From a virus: DNA of 64,000 nt. The notes beneath the pieces are model-generated. The model worked only from the letters and a program-made list of their open reading frames with translations. It was not told the DNA's origin and ran no database searches. The stretch lies in IMG/VR virus record IMGVR_UViG_3300009194_000008, positions 1 to 64,000 of that record, one strand, 5' to 3'. Made by a program: the position numbers and the translations under genes. Below are positions 1 through 9,364 of the stretch, in pieces; position 1 is the first letter of the stretch; each line of letters starts with the position of its first letter.

Positions 1-411
1 ATCAGCAAGCGTCGCGCACCGAAGTTCGTTTCCGCTGGCAGCAAGCCCAAGGCGGAGAAGCTCTCGCTGTCCAAGGCCGACATCACCAAACTGCTGCAGC
101 TGGTGAAGGCTTACGGCGTGCTGATCAAGAAAGCCAACGAGACGATCACCACCGCCATGAAAGGGGTCAAGATCAACTCCTATAATCATGGTGCCAAGAC
201 CGTAAACCGTGGTAAGAAAGCAAGTCCGCAGGAGAAGAAGCAGCGCAACCATATGGCCAACGCTGCGTTCTTCTACGCCCACACCTTCATCCCGTTCATT
301 TCGCGTAGCTTCGGTCACGCAAGTGATTCTGGCCGTGCCCTGCTCAAGCTGGCCGAGCGTGGCATCAGCCAGATGGACGGCGGCAAGGAAGAGAAGAAAG
401 ACGACGAATAA
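1..411 (+). CDS. C-terminal part of a basic protein (5' end outside window)
   Basis: The reading frame is open from the first base, so the start codon lies upstream of the window. The visible 136 residues are rich in Lys and Arg, have a mixed helical middle and end in an acidic/basic tail (GGKEEKKDDE). I do not recognise the family. The basic character and the position before a run of virion-type genes would fit an internal head (inner-body) protein, but that is inference only. Codon choice is strongly biased to C or G at the third position, as in the major capsid gene, which suggests high expression. A terminator-like hairpin follows 13 bases after the stop. Confidence 0.7.
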   Translation: MSKRRAPKFVSAGSKPKAEKLSLSKADITKLLQLVKAYGVLIKKANETITTAMKGVKINSYNHGAKTVNRGKKASPQEKKQRNHMANAAFFYAHTFIPFISRSFGHASDSGRALLKLAERGISQMDGGKEEKKDDE

Positions 412-423
412 GTCGGCATACGT

Positions 424-452
424 CGCCTCCCTACGGGGAGGCGATTATGTCG
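424..452 (+). terminator. Hairpin plus TTATGTC element
   Basis: An 8-bp stem (CGCCTCCC with GGGAGGCG) closes a four-base loop and is followed by ATTATGTCG. It sits between the first gene and the next start at 507. It is the first of many such elements in the window; the trailing TATG may be a late promoter. Confidence 0.65.
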
Positions 453-506
453 TTACTCGGGAAGACTCGATCTTATGATTCGAATCCCATGCTCCAGGAG
501 CCCTCC

Positions 507-2363
507 ATGCCCAATGCCCTGATTCCATTACCCGACGTTTATGAGTCAGTCACTCGTCGTGTCGCGGTAGATGTCATCTCACAGTTGTCCCGTACCTTGC
601 GTCTACCGGGCAATACCGAAGTCTATTTGCCGGGCAATACCGAAAGTGTTCCCATGAACGGTGGGACCTTTGGTGAATGTTGGGACCCCGGTGTCCGTTA
701 TCCTGCCGAGGCACGCTTGATCGTGCGGTTCAACGAAGCGATTAATGAAGATAATGCCCTGACCGCTACCGTTAACAAACCCCAACAGATGCCGTTGTTC
801 TGGGATGAACATCGGGATGTGGTCATTCGTCCCGTGTACCGTTACGTGAACCTCACCGTCAGCATCGAATATATCGCCCCGAACATTACGCTGGCGCAAC
901 GTTGGTTGGATCACATGCGCTCGCAGTATTCCATGGGACGGGCCGAGCTTTACCAGGATCTGGAATACCATTACGCGATTCCCACCCCGGTATTGCATCT
1001 GTTAAAGCATATCCATGAAACCATGGAAGCGTCTCCGGTTCCCACCGGGGAGACCTTCGATGAATATTTTGAGAAGCATCGCTTTGCACCGGTTAAGACG
1101 GCAACTACTCTGTCAGGGAGTTCACCAACACGGGTTGTACCTGAGCACCAGTATGAGGTACTGGGGTGGTTTGACTTTACTGCCACACCACCGACACCGG
1201 AAAAGGATGGGAACGATACGGGGGTCTATACCACTGCATTCACCTATACCCTACACTACAATCGTCCGGTTCAGATGTATTGCAAGTACCCGATGCTGAT
1301 CCACAACAATCCAGTGGGTAAGGCATATCGGCCTCAGGAGCCCTATGAGACGTTTCGTAAATACCCCCGGAGGGTGAGTACCCGTAAGGGGAGTTTCGAC
1401 GAACAGATGGCACTGATGGAGGCTGAGGGGGTACCCTACATCCAGTACCCGGATACCGATGACTGGATTCCGGAATCTATCCCCAAAGACCGTCTGACGT
1501 TCTTTACCGGTTTGCTGGTGGTGAGTCCGAGTGATCCGCATACGCTAATGGACCTGTCCAATCTGGGGGACTTTGCTTTCTCACCCTTCTTCCTGGAATA
1601 TTTCTACACCCAAGGCGATAAGGTGTTCAGTTCCACGGGAAGCATTTTCGAGTTCCGGTTATACGAGAACAATCGACACCATACCTCAGCAACCTTCACC
1701 CTCACCGGTACCACGGTCAGTGTTAATGAAGCACTGGACCCGACTCGCTATTACCACCTCCAGATTTCCTTGCGGAGAAATTGGATGCTGGTAGATTGGG
1801 AGACCCTGGACTGTCTGCGTCGTTATCCCACAGTAGCGTATTGGGCACTTCGTGCCCTGGGGGTGGAACTCGGTGGTCGAGATAAACCCCCGACCAAGAA
1901 TCTACTTGGTGCATCACGTCCCCGTCCGACCTCGGACGACTGTCCGGGTGAAGGCAGTATCATCGGACCACCGCCTGGGCTTTTCCCCGCCCCACCGAAT
2001 TGGGGTGGGTATCCCGACGGCACGTGGCCGTGGCCGTGGTTGGGTGAGGGATGGATCGGTGTTCCTTGGCCGGGTTCGGTTCCCGATGGATGGTTAGAAA
2101 CACCCTGGCCCCAATTACAACCCAATCCCGATGGTGAGTTTACACAAGGGTATCCAGGTATCACTTATCCTGGAACCGCACCTGATGGTTGGCCGGGCAT
2201 TGGTATTTATCCTGGTGGTGTGATCCCAAACAAGGACATGGAAGACGCCCGCTGGGAAACCGATAACCGCGCCGACGACTATATTGACCGCGTGACGGTA
2301 GGACCAATGACGGTACTGTACTCACAGATTCTCACCCAAAACATGACGCCGCAGAGGAAGTGA
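507..2363 (+). CDS. Large virion-type protein with Pro/Trp/Gly-rich C-terminus
   Basis: I choose the ATG at 507 because AGGAG lies 7 bases upstream; an upstream in-frame ATG at 447 sits in the preceding hairpin/TATG element. The 618-residue product is not recognised. Most of it looks globular with beta-rich stretches. A low-complexity region near the C-terminus (about residues 500-580) carries repeated Pro-Trp-Pro-Gly and Pro-Asp-Gly-Trp units. The stop is followed one base later by the next gene, and 507-5689 looks like one cotranscribed set of virion-type genes. Function unknown; structural (baseplate or tail) is my inference from size, context and style. Confidence 0.75.
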   Translation: MPNALIPLPDVYESVTRRVAVDVISQLSRTLRLPGNTEVYLPGNTESVPMNGGTFGECWDPGVRYPAEARLIVRFNEAINEDNALTATVNKPQQMPLFWDEHRDVVIRPVYRYVNLTVSIEYIAPNITLAQRWLDHMRSQYSMGRAELYQDLEYHYAIPTPVLHLLKHIHETMEASPVPTGETFDEYFEKHRFAPVKTATTLSGSSPTRVVPEHQYEVLGWFDFTATPPTPEKDGNDTGVYTTAFTYTLHYNRPVQMYCKYPMLIHNNPVGKAYRPQEPYETFRKYPRRVSTRKGSFDEQMALMEAEGVPYIQYPDTDDWIPESIPKDRLTFFTGLLVVSPSDPHTLMDLSNLGDFAFSPFFLEYFYTQGDKVFSSTGSIFEFRLYENNRHHTSATFTLTGTTVSVNEALDPTRYYHLQISLRRNWMLVDWETLDCLRRYPTVAYWALRALGVELGGRDKPPTKNLLGASRPRPTSDDCPGEGSIIGPPPGLFPAPPNWGGYPDGTWPWPWLGEGWIGVPWPGSVPDGWLETPWPQLQPNPDGEFTQGYPGITYPGTAPDGWPGIGIYPGGVIPNKDMEDARWETDNRADDYIDRVTVGPMTVLYSQILTQNMTPQRK

Positions 2364-2364
2364 T

Positions 2365-3768
2365 ATGGCACTCTTTAATGAAAACCAGGATGGGCCGAAC
2401 GAAGAACCCCAGCCAACGGTGAAGCCCAGGATCGAGCCCCAGGTCTTCGACGGCATTACGGTGGACACGGAATACAACCCATCGTCGGCACTACTCACGT
2501 GGGTCGAAGGCTCCAACTGGACAGTCGATTATTATTCTCAGGTGCTGGGTAGTGACAATGAACCCACCCCGCAGGATATGAACCGCGATCCCATCTATCA
2601 GCAGTATAAGCTGATCAAAGGGATGGACCTGAAAGTTACGGCCCCATTGACGTTTAGCCAAGATGCCCAGATGCGCATTATGGAGGTCCGTGGGTCGGGG
2701 ATTACCTACCCGTTCCTGGTACCGAACAAAGGCGATATGTTCGTAGCCGATGTCGGGGACGGTCGTGTTGGGGTGTTCACCATTACGGAGTCATTGCGCT
2801 CTACTATTCTTCGGGACAGTGTCTACACCGTTGAATACATCATGGTGGCCGAACTGGACCAGGCACGCCTCAGTGACCTGGAACGTAAAACCATCGAAAC
2901 CTTCCATTACTCACGGGATTCGTTAATCCGAGGGTGTGGTCCGTTTGTTACCGAACAAGAGAAAACGCGTGGGGAACGGTACCAGCAGTTCCGCCAAGAA
3001 CTTATCGGTCGGTATTTCACTGACTTCCTGAGTCAGGAACACAGCACCCTCCTGGTGCCGGATCAGTTACGTAAGACGTACGACCATTTTGTTACCAAGG
3101 TGGTATTGATGTTGATTGGGTCCCAGGAAGACCCACGTGTTCGCCGCGTCAAAGAAATGAACATCAGCGCTGAACCCGTCATGTCCCAACGAACCCTGTG
3201 GGATGCGATCGTTCATCTCGACTCGACCCGGATGTATGGGGCTACTCAAAAGGCCACCTGTCTTTCCACCAACTATTTCAGAGGACGCCCCACCCTGCAG
3301 GCGTTAGGGTACACCGGCATCTCCCGCGTGGTGTTTCCGGTTGAAGCATCTACTGGAGTCGATAGTCACTACGATGGTGAAGATACCGATGTTCCAGAGG
3401 GTATCCCGTTCCGGGAAGGACGTCCCCGCCGTCCTGAGGTTGGTCCGTATCGTGACCAAGAAACGCGTAACGCGATTTACTTTCAGCCGACACCCCCGGA
3501 ACTCGGCATGGAGTCGTGGAAGACACCCCCGGATATTCACCCCGTAGTCCATGATCGGTACTATGTGTTATCCGAAGCGTTTTATATGGACTATCCCGAA
3601 TCACAATCCAAGCTGGAACAACTTACCCAGCAAGCCATCCGAAAGGAAGCGTTAAACTTAGACCAGCTGGATCATGTCATCAAACGTGCGCTCGATTGGG
3701 ATAACCTTGAACGGTATTACTACTACCCGATATTGTTTGTCCTGTTGAAGCTAGGAATGCAATCATGA
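2365..3768 (+). CDS. Virion-type protein, 467 aa
   Basis: The gene starts one base after the previous stop, with GAGGAAG just upstream. The 467-residue product is soluble, with no signal peptide or membrane segment. It begins with a Pro/Glu-rich leader of about 25 residues, then a mixed alpha/beta body, then helices near the C-terminus. I recognise no catalytic motif. It overlaps the next gene by 4 bases (ATGA), which indicates translational coupling. Tight linkage to large virion-type genes suggests a tail or baseplate component; that is inference. Confidence 0.75.
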   Translation: MALFNENQDGPNEEPQPTVKPRIEPQVFDGITVDTEYNPSSALLTWVEGSNWTVDYYSQVLGSDNEPTPQDMNRDPIYQQYKLIKGMDLKVTAPLTFSQDAQMRIMEVRGSGITYPFLVPNKGDMFVADVGDGRVGVFTITESLRSTILRDSVYTVEYIMVAELDQARLSDLERKTIETFHYSRDSLIRGCGPFVTEQEKTRGERYQQFRQELIGRYFTDFLSQEHSTLLVPDQLRKTYDHFVTKVVLMLIGSQEDPRVRRVKEMNISAEPVMSQRTLWDAIVHLDSTRMYGATQKATCLSTNYFRGRPTLQALGYTGISRVVFPVEASTGVDSHYDGEDTDVPEGIPFREGRPRRPEVGPYRDQETRNAIYFQPTPPELGMESWKTPPDIHPVVHDRYYVLSEAFYMDYPESQSKLEQLTQQAIRKEALNLDQLDHVIKRALDWDNLERYYYYPILFVLLKLGMQS

Positions 3769-4349
3769 CCCATGCAAAAAAGAATACCGCAGCTTGGCGT
3801 CTGTTCCACATCAAGTACCAGGTACGGGTACCGCAGTTGTTCATGTACGGTAAACCCTACCTGGAAAAACACGGCTACCACGTCAGTGGGGATCAAAGTC
3901 TCGATAATGAACGTCTCATGGAACCGACCGTTATGCGTCAGACCGTGGCGGGTCTGGCGCTGTTGCATGAAGAGGGGGCACCACTGGATATCGTTAATTG
4001 GCGCGACAGTGTGTCAATTTACGAAGATATCCAAGAGCACCTGCGGGACTGGGAAGCCCAAGCCCGTGGGGGCATGCACCCCGGCGAGATCCCCCCCATC
4101 GAAGACTTCCGAATGCTGGAAGCTATCGCCTCGGCGCTTCATCAACATGCCAAGCACTACGAACCGGATGAAGTGACTGGAGATGGCATGCGGGATCGAC
4201 TGATGGCCATGAACCGTCGTCGTAATCCGGTCAAGACCGAACGCTATCTGCGTAACAAGATCGTTAACGAGAAGGGCGAATTGAAACCCTACGTGTCTAT
4301 CGTTGATCGAATCGAACAACAGGTCTATGGGAGTCACGGATGGCAGTAG
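3765..4349 (+). CDS. Conserved-style phage protein, 194 aa
   Basis: The start overlaps the previous stop (ATGA). The 194-residue product begins with basic residues, is then mostly helical, and has no signal peptide, membrane segment or motif I recognise. It overlaps the next gene by 10 bases, so it is locked into the same translational unit. A small tail or baseplate assembly protein would fit the context but nothing in the sequence proves it. Confidence 0.7.
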   Translation: MTHAKKNTAAWRLFHIKYQVRVPQLFMYGKPYLEKHGYHVSGDQSLDNERLMEPTVMRQTVAGLALLHEEGAPLDIVNWRDSVSIYEDIQEHLRDWEAQARGGMHPGEIPPIEDFRMLEAIASALHQHAKHYEPDEVTGDGMRDRLMAMNRRRNPVKTERYLRNKIVNEKGELKPYVSIVDRIEQQVYGSHGWQ

Positions 4350-5689
4350 ATAACACGCTACTGTTGCGGGAGGTGGACGCGATCATTGCGTCAGGCCAAG
4401 GGATTAGCCACTACCGCATCGGTGCCAAGATAAAAGCTGGGGATGAGTGGATCACTCCCACTCGTCTGGACCTGTATTCGCTGGAGCGTGATTACGAAGG
4501 CGGTTATGGTGATGTGCTGGTTCTTGAACTTTTGTTGGGTTTGGGAACCTATGCATACCGCATCTTTCCTAACCGCGATAGCTTGTTTGTGGACGTTACT
4601 TCGACACCGCTGTACGAGAACACCGCGACACAACGCAGTGATATGCCGCAACGGGTAAAACGGTACCGAGCTATCCTGATGGACCAGGATAACCCTGGGT
4701 TGGTGGGACGTACTCCACAGGCGTCATCGGAACAGGACCTTAATATCTCAGGTCCCAAGAAGGTAACGCTACAATTAGTCGAAGAAGGCCTTTACCAGGC
4801 ACGGATGATTACCGTGGGTCGGCTGTACCGCAAGACCACGCCGATCAATGCCCTACGGTCGTTGTTGACCGAAACGACCAAGCTGGTGGATAACAAAAAC
4901 CAACAGCAGATTCTTGGAGTTAACACCGTCGGTGGGTATAACGAGACGGTTCGTGACCATGTGATCATTCCCCACGGTACGTCGCTGTTTAAAGTACCGG
5001 ACCTCATCCAAAACGAGGAAGGGGGACTCTATGCCACGGGGATTGGATGTTACCTACAAAACCAGTATTGGCACATCTTCCCGCCGTATAACACGGAACG
5101 CTTCGACCAAGCCCCCAAGACATTAACGATCCTCAACATACCGCCCAATCGGTACTATGGTGCTGAACGTACCTATCGACGAACGGAACGTCAGGTCATT
5201 ATTGTGACGGCAGGGGACATGGCTGCTCAGGATGAGGCACGTTACCAACAGCTCAATGAAGGTAACGCGGTCCGCTTCACGGATGCCCGTAAGCTACTGC
5301 TGTTCGGGGAAAGCCAGAATAACAAAACACAGGTCCGTCGTCAGGAGAACGTGTTTGAGTTCGAAGGACCCCAGATGGACGGTGGGTTAAGCAATGCCCG
5401 CTGGTCGGCAGAACGGGCGACGTCAAATCCCTTCCCACATTACACCCACATGGCCAAACGCAGTGGGCGGTATGTGATGGTGGAGTGGATGCATGGCGAC
5501 TCTAGCTTGCTTACCCCAGGGATGCCGGTGAAATTCATGACCGCCGCCAACGATGAACTCAAGATCATGTTTGGGACATTGTTGGGGGTCCATGAACAAC
5601 GTATCCCCAGTGAACCTGGAGTGGGGGCCAGTCAGTATCCCGCGTCACTACGACTGAAGGTCTTTCTGTCACGGGATGGCGATGTTTAA
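4340..5689 (+). CDS. Virion-type protein, 449 aa
   Basis: The ATG lies within the end of the previous gene, preceded by GGGAG. The 449-residue product looks beta-rich in the first half and has scattered polar loops. No catalytic or membrane motif is visible. It is the last gene of the tightly packed 507-5689 block; a hairpin follows about 40 bases later. I infer a structural role from context only. Confidence 0.72.
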   Translation: MAVDNTLLLREVDAIIASGQGISHYRIGAKIKAGDEWITPTRLDLYSLERDYEGGYGDVLVLELLLGLGTYAYRIFPNRDSLFVDVTSTPLYENTATQRSDMPQRVKRYRAILMDQDNPGLVGRTPQASSEQDLNISGPKKVTLQLVEEGLYQARMITVGRLYRKTTPINALRSLLTETTKLVDNKNQQQILGVNTVGGYNETVRDHVIIPHGTSLFKVPDLIQNEEGGLYATGIGCYLQNQYWHIFPPYNTERFDQAPKTLTILNIPPNRYYGAERTYRRTERQVIIVTAGDMAAQDEARYQQLNEGNAVRFTDARKLLLFGESQNNKTQVRRQENVFEFEGPQMDGGLSNARWSAERATSNPFPHYTHMAKRSGRYVMVEWMHGDSSLLTPGMPVKFMTAANDELKIMFGTLLGVHEQRIPSEPGVGASQYPASLRLKVFLSRDGDV

Positions 5690-5726
5690 CCCATGGTTTT
5701 TCACATCTACATCATCCTCTTGAACC

Positions 5727-5753
5727 GGACCGCCTAATCGCGGTCCCTTTTAT
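5727..5753 (+). terminator. Rho-independent-like terminator
   Basis: GGACCG pairs with CGGTCC around an 8-base loop and is followed by CTTTTATT. It closes the 507-5689 gene block. Confidence 0.6.
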
Positions 5754-5770
5754 TCACGAGGAGCAATACC

Positions 5771-6151
5771 ATGGCCATCTATGTGGCAATACGTGCGTCA
5801 TGGTCAATGACATGGTTGAGCATGATCCATAACGACGTGGACCTTACCGACCCTGAGTCGCTCGACGTGTTGTATGAGATGACGGGCGAATACCTTTGTC
5901 TGGTGCACCGCATATTGGACGACGAGAAACGACCCCTCTGTCCAGATACTCTTCCGCACCTAACCAGTGAATTATTGTACGGACGTGGTGTAGTGGATAT
6001 CCCCTATTGGAAGTTTACCAATCCGTGGTGGGAACTCTACACCGAACTGAAGTATGTTCTGAACAGGCTTCACCCGTTCTGTGGAATACCGGAAGCCGTG
6101 ATCGATTATAATGGCGCACTGGTGGGTTTCGTGTTTGATGTACCTTCTTGA
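5771..6151 (+). CDS. Hypothetical protein, 126 aa
   Basis: The ATG at 5771 follows CGAGGAG at good spacing. The 126-residue product is acidic and rich in Trp, Tyr and Leu, with no membrane segment or known motif. It is followed after 23 bases by the next gene, which has its own Shine-Dalgarno site. I do not recognise a family. Confidence 0.65.
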   Translation: MAIYVAIRASWSMTWLSMIHNDVDLTDPESLDVLYEMTGEYLCLVHRILDDEKRPLCPDTLPHLTSELLYGRGVVDIPYWKFTNPWWELYTELKYVLNRLHPFCGIPEAVIDYNGALVGFVFDVPS

Positions 6152-6174
6152 TAAAAATGCGCAGGGAGCCAATA

Positions 6175-6927
6175 ATGATTCAACAGCATTACGTGTTAAA
6201 TTCGCTCACGCAATGGTGTGTGCATAAGGCCGGGTGTCAGGTGTGTTTCGATGACTGTATCCACGATCGGGAGTCCCAGCGTTTACTGCGTGGAATGCAG
6301 TTAATGTACCAGGTACTGCGCAAGACCCCCAATACCGATCACATCACCGAGAGTGGCTTTTATTACCGCCTGGCCCTCCCGCGTCTTCAATCGCTTTATC
6401 AGCGTCTCTCTACCAACGTCCTGCTCTGGGATTACCGGACGGCCAACGATTGGTTGACACTGGAAGATCGCAGCTTTCTATCATCGCCGGATTTCGTGAC
6501 CGCACAAACTCTGGTAATGGGCGGCATTCCGATCCATCAAGCACCAACGCTGGGGATCATTGAACCACATGACACCGGTCCTCGAGCACGGTTCCTGCAA
6601 TTCCTGTATGACTATTACGGGTTTACCCGTGTGTACCAGTTCTACCGCACGGGCGTGTTGCGTCCGATCATCGATACCCTGGTGCAGTTAAAAGGGTATT
6701 CATTCCCCCGGGCATTTGCCAATCCCGAGTTCCACCGCAATGTGGATATTCTGACCATTTCGCAGTGCATTGCCAAAACGGAGATTCTGTATGATGAGGA
6801 ACTTGCCATCGAGGTAGTCCTGGATACTTATTTCAGCGACGTACCGCATCTCATCCGTGATGACATGCAGACCCAAACCTGTCAGTACCTCGGCATCATC
6901 AAGACCAACGCCACCCACATCTCTTAG
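6175..6927 (+). CDS. Hypothetical protein, 250 aa
   Basis: I take the ATG at 6175 because AGGGAG lies upstream at good spacing; the in-frame upstream codons at 6148 lack one. The 250-residue product is mostly helical, with several Cys near the N-terminus (residues about 17-25: CVHKAGCQVCFDDC) that could bind metal but match no pattern I know. It is followed by the next gene after 9 bases. Function unknown; grouped with the virion-type block. Confidence 0.65.
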   Translation: MIQQHYVLNSLTQWCVHKAGCQVCFDDCIHDRESQRLLRGMQLMYQVLRKTPNTDHITESGFYYRLALPRLQSLYQRLSTNVLLWDYRTANDWLTLEDRSFLSSPDFVTAQTLVMGGIPIHQAPTLGIIEPHDTGPRARFLQFLYDYYGFTRVYQFYRTGVLRPIIDTLVQLKGYSFPRAFANPEFHRNVDILTISQCIAKTEILYDEELAIEVVLDTYFSDVPHLIRDDMQTQTCQYLGIIKTNATHIS

Positions 6928-6936
6928 GAAACGATC

Positions 6937-7800
6937 ATGACTACCATGGGGCCATTTCCCGCGACCGACCCGATCACTGTGGAACTGTCGATTTACCAAA
7001 CGGAAGACGACCCGAGTCTGGGCGTGATGTATAACCAGATCAGTCGTCGAACACTGATTCAGCAAGCCAGGAAGGCATGGGGTGAGGAAACGGCCCGTGA
7101 CATTCGCTATGTGATCGATGAGGCGTTCAAAGGGTTTTCATGGGATCGTGAGTACCCACGGGAAATCTTCTTGGATCATCAGGAAAACCAAATCTGGGCC
7201 TGTTGTTACAAACGCCCCAAACGTCAAGATCCCAATGGACAGTTCCTGGTCAAAACGATCATCCCTTTCCCGGATTTCCTATCCTTGGATGATCTCCTTC
7301 CGGAACAGTGTCCGCTGTTTAACATCGAGGAGCTGACCGAGTGGGGGAATGAACAGACGGCGTTGGTGGCCTCCCGCGTTCCGTTACTCGGCTTGCCGGG
7401 ATACCAGGAGGACTTCATCAAAGGTAAGATGGCCTCACAACAAATCATCACACTGTCGGAACAACACCACATCACCCGTACCCAGCATCTGGACATGCGG
7501 TGGTATCTGATCCCGACCGACTTCCGTCTCACCGGGGCGGAGTTAGCACGTCGCGTCACCAAGCGGGTGTTCTTCGATAACCTACGGGGTCACTACCCGG
7601 TGGCTAGGGAACATATTGACCGACTCCTGAGCTATCTGAAGCAACATCAGATCGAGCCGCATTTTCTGGTATCGACGGTGGACAAGCAACGCAACCTCTG
7701 CATTCTGTACACCATGGATGTGGAGATGTCCTCAGGGGAAATGGAAGTGGTGTCTGGGAGTCTGAACCTCGCCCAACGCCGTCGCAGTGAATTACAGTAA
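6937..7800 (+). CDS. Hypothetical protein, 287 aa
   Basis: The ATG follows TAGGAAAC at suitable spacing. The 287-residue product is soluble and of mixed fold, with no recognised motif. It ends the first (+) block and is followed by a clear terminator. Probably cotranscribed with the 5771 and 6175 genes. Function unknown. Confidence 0.68.
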   Translation: MTTMGPFPATDPITVELSIYQTEDDPSLGVMYNQISRRTLIQQARKAWGEETARDIRYVIDEAFKGFSWDREYPREIFLDHQENQIWACCYKRPKRQDPNGQFLVKTIIPFPDFLSLDDLLPEQCPLFNIEELTEWGNEQTALVASRVPLLGLPGYQEDFIKGKMASQQIITLSEQHHITRTQHLDMRWYLIPTDFRLTGAELARRVTKRVFFDNLRGHYPVAREHIDRLLSYLKQHQIEPHFLVSTVDKQRNLCILYTMDVEMSSGEMEVVSGSLNLAQRRRSELQ

Positions 7801-7813
7801 CAACGCATAACAC

Positions 7814-7833
7814 AGGTCCCCGCTTGGGGACCT
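7814..7833 (+). terminator. Terminator hairpin
   Basis: AGGTCCCC and GGGGACCT form a perfect 8-bp stem with a GCTT loop, followed by CATTATA. It separates the virion-type block from the accessory block that starts at 7917. Confidence 0.65.
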
Positions 7834-7916
7834 CATTATACCGATTCCAGTACCTTAGAAACCTATATTACTAAGGTGAAGGACAACGAGAAACCGTAAG
7901 AACTAAGGAGTGATCC

Positions 7917-8195
7917 ATGAATAAACTGACGGCTTTTAGTATTGTGTTGGGGTCCTGTGTTCGCCGCGCTTGGGTGAAACGCCCCTACCGCCGCCAGTGG
8001 TTTAGACTGTGGGCATGGAAACTGATGTGGCGTGCAGGTCCAGCACACTATCGCTGGCTGCGCGGATGGACCACAGTGACACAGGACTATGGTCCCAAAC
8101 AAAGTTGTCATCCCTCACACCGGGCGTACGTTGCCATGTGTTACCTGGAAGGAGTAAAGCCGGTAATCATGACCGTCCGAAGTGGGTATTTTTAA
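7917..8195 (+). CDS. Small basic Trp-rich protein
   Basis: TAAGGAG lies just upstream of the ATG. The 92-residue product is strongly basic and unusually rich in Trp, Arg and Tyr across residues 17-52. It has three Cys. No domain is recognised. The sequence does not form a clear membrane helix; it could bind nucleic acid or a membrane surface. It opens a run of small accessory genes. Confidence 0.6.
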   Translation: MNKLTAFSIVLGSCVRRAWVKRPYRRQWFRLWAWKLMWRAGPAHYRWLRGWTTVTQDYGPKQSCHPSHRAYVAMCYLEGVKPVIMTVRSGYF

Positions 8196-8210
8196 CTGAG
8201 GAGGTGTATC

Positions 8211-8621
8211 ATGGGCGGCATTATCTTTCTGGCCCTGTTAGCCCTACTGTTCTATGGCATCATCAGCCTCTACAGAGGCGCGTGGCGGCTGATGGTCGGT
8301 AAGGTAGACCAAGCCCCAGGGAAACGCAAAGAACGCCAGAGAGCAAGCCCTGGGCTTTCTCACATACGGGTCTTCGTCAAGGCCCTGGAAAACGACGGGT
8401 ATTTCGGCCTGGCTAAGCTCCCGGATGCGGAGCTGACTTATGTCGATGACCCGGTACTCAGCCGTATGATCGCCAAGATCGCTCACGAGGTGGAACTCGA
8501 ATGGGTGCTGCCGGAACATGGCCTGCGGTTGAAGAAAGTCCCGGAAGAAGCACCCGAAGCATTCCGGGCGAAGTACCAGTGGGTGGTCATGACTCCCACT
8601 CACGCAATCGGCTATTACTAA
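8211..8621 (+). CDS. Single-pass membrane protein, 136 aa
   Basis: GAGGAGGTG precedes the ATG, a very strong ribosome site. Residues about 3-22 form one hydrophobic helix (GGIIFLALLALLFYGIISLY), followed by a basic stretch and a soluble domain of about 90 residues, so the C-terminus probably lies in the cytoplasm. I do not recognise the soluble domain. It lies in the cluster of accessory genes between virion blocks. Confidence 0.65.
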   Translation: MGGIIFLALLALLFYGIISLYRGAWRLMVGKVDQAPGKRKERQRASPGLSHIRVFVKALENDGYFGLAKLPDAELTYVDDPVLSRMIAKIAHEVELEWVLPEHGLRLKKVPEEAPEAFRAKYQWVVMTPTHAIGYY

Positions 8622-8661
8622 TCAGCCAACTAAAAAGAAAGAATCATAAAAGGAAACTGTC

Positions 8662-9270
8662 ATGACACTCATCGTCGTAGATCAATTCCGCACCACGGCC
8701 GACTCGTACGCTGTGGAAACTACTGAATTTGGGGACACGGTCCACACGGGCTTCCCCAAGATCCTCAAGATGCCTCACCGGGTGGTCCACGGGGAAGAAC
8801 GCTCGTTTCGCACCGTCGCGTTCGCGGGCAGTGCCACTACCTTCGTTACCCTGTGGGAGATGCTCCTCGGGGTGATGTACACGAAGGGCTACCTCGACGT
8901 CGATACCCTTGACGAACACTGCAGTGGCTACCCGGGTGGATTGGTGTTGCTGATCTTCCCGTTCTCCAACGCCTGCATGACCGTACTCGCCGGGGAAAAC
9001 GCCCCGGCCGAAATCCACTGGCACGAAGGCAGTGTCCATGCCTTTGGCAGCGGTTATGTGGAACCCCATGGGGATGTCGTGGAGTACCGCAGCTGGTACT
9101 CGATCTTCTACGATGCCTGGGATGCTGGCCGTATCCATGGTGCCGACATTCACTTCCTTGCCCATGAAGGCATGAGTGAAGCGAAAGAAGATAAGCTCAA
9201 ACCCGAAACCACAGTGAAGCGCGTCCGGCGACGTCTCCCTTGGGGTAATGCCAAACGCCATCGGTCGTGA
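8662..9270 (+). CDS. Proteasome/HslV-like Ntn-hydrolase candidate
   Basis: The 202-residue product matches landmarks of the proteasome beta/HslV fold. Residue 2 is Thr directly after the initiator Met (MTLIVVDQ), which would be the nucleophile. D14 and K33 sit where the catalytic Asp and Lys lie in that family. FAGS (54-57) leads into a helix like the FAG-x-x-x-D-x-x-x-L segment, and AFGSG (127-131) matches the conserved GSG motif. Those spacings are seen in the sequence; family membership is my inference and no search was run. A basic C-terminal tail (about 175-202) is extra. No HslU-like ATPase is in the window. It could act alone, pair with host HslU, or be a non-catalytic relative. Confidence 0.5.
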   Translation: MTLIVVDQFRTTADSYAVETTEFGDTVHTGFPKILKMPHRVVHGEERSFRTVAFAGSATTFVTLWEMLLGVMYTKGYLDVDTLDEHCSGYPGGLVLLIFPFSNACMTVLAGENAPAEIHWHEGSVHAFGSGYVEPHGDVVEYRSWYSIFYDAWDAGRIHGADIHFLAHEGMSEAKEDKLKPETTVKRVRRRLPWGNAKRHRS

Positions 9271-9364
9271 GGAATCTCCCATGCCCACCACTCCGAAACA
9301 TGTCCTGATTGGTGTTCTCCAGAACACCTTAATTGCTCACCATCAGAAACTGAAGGAATCCACC

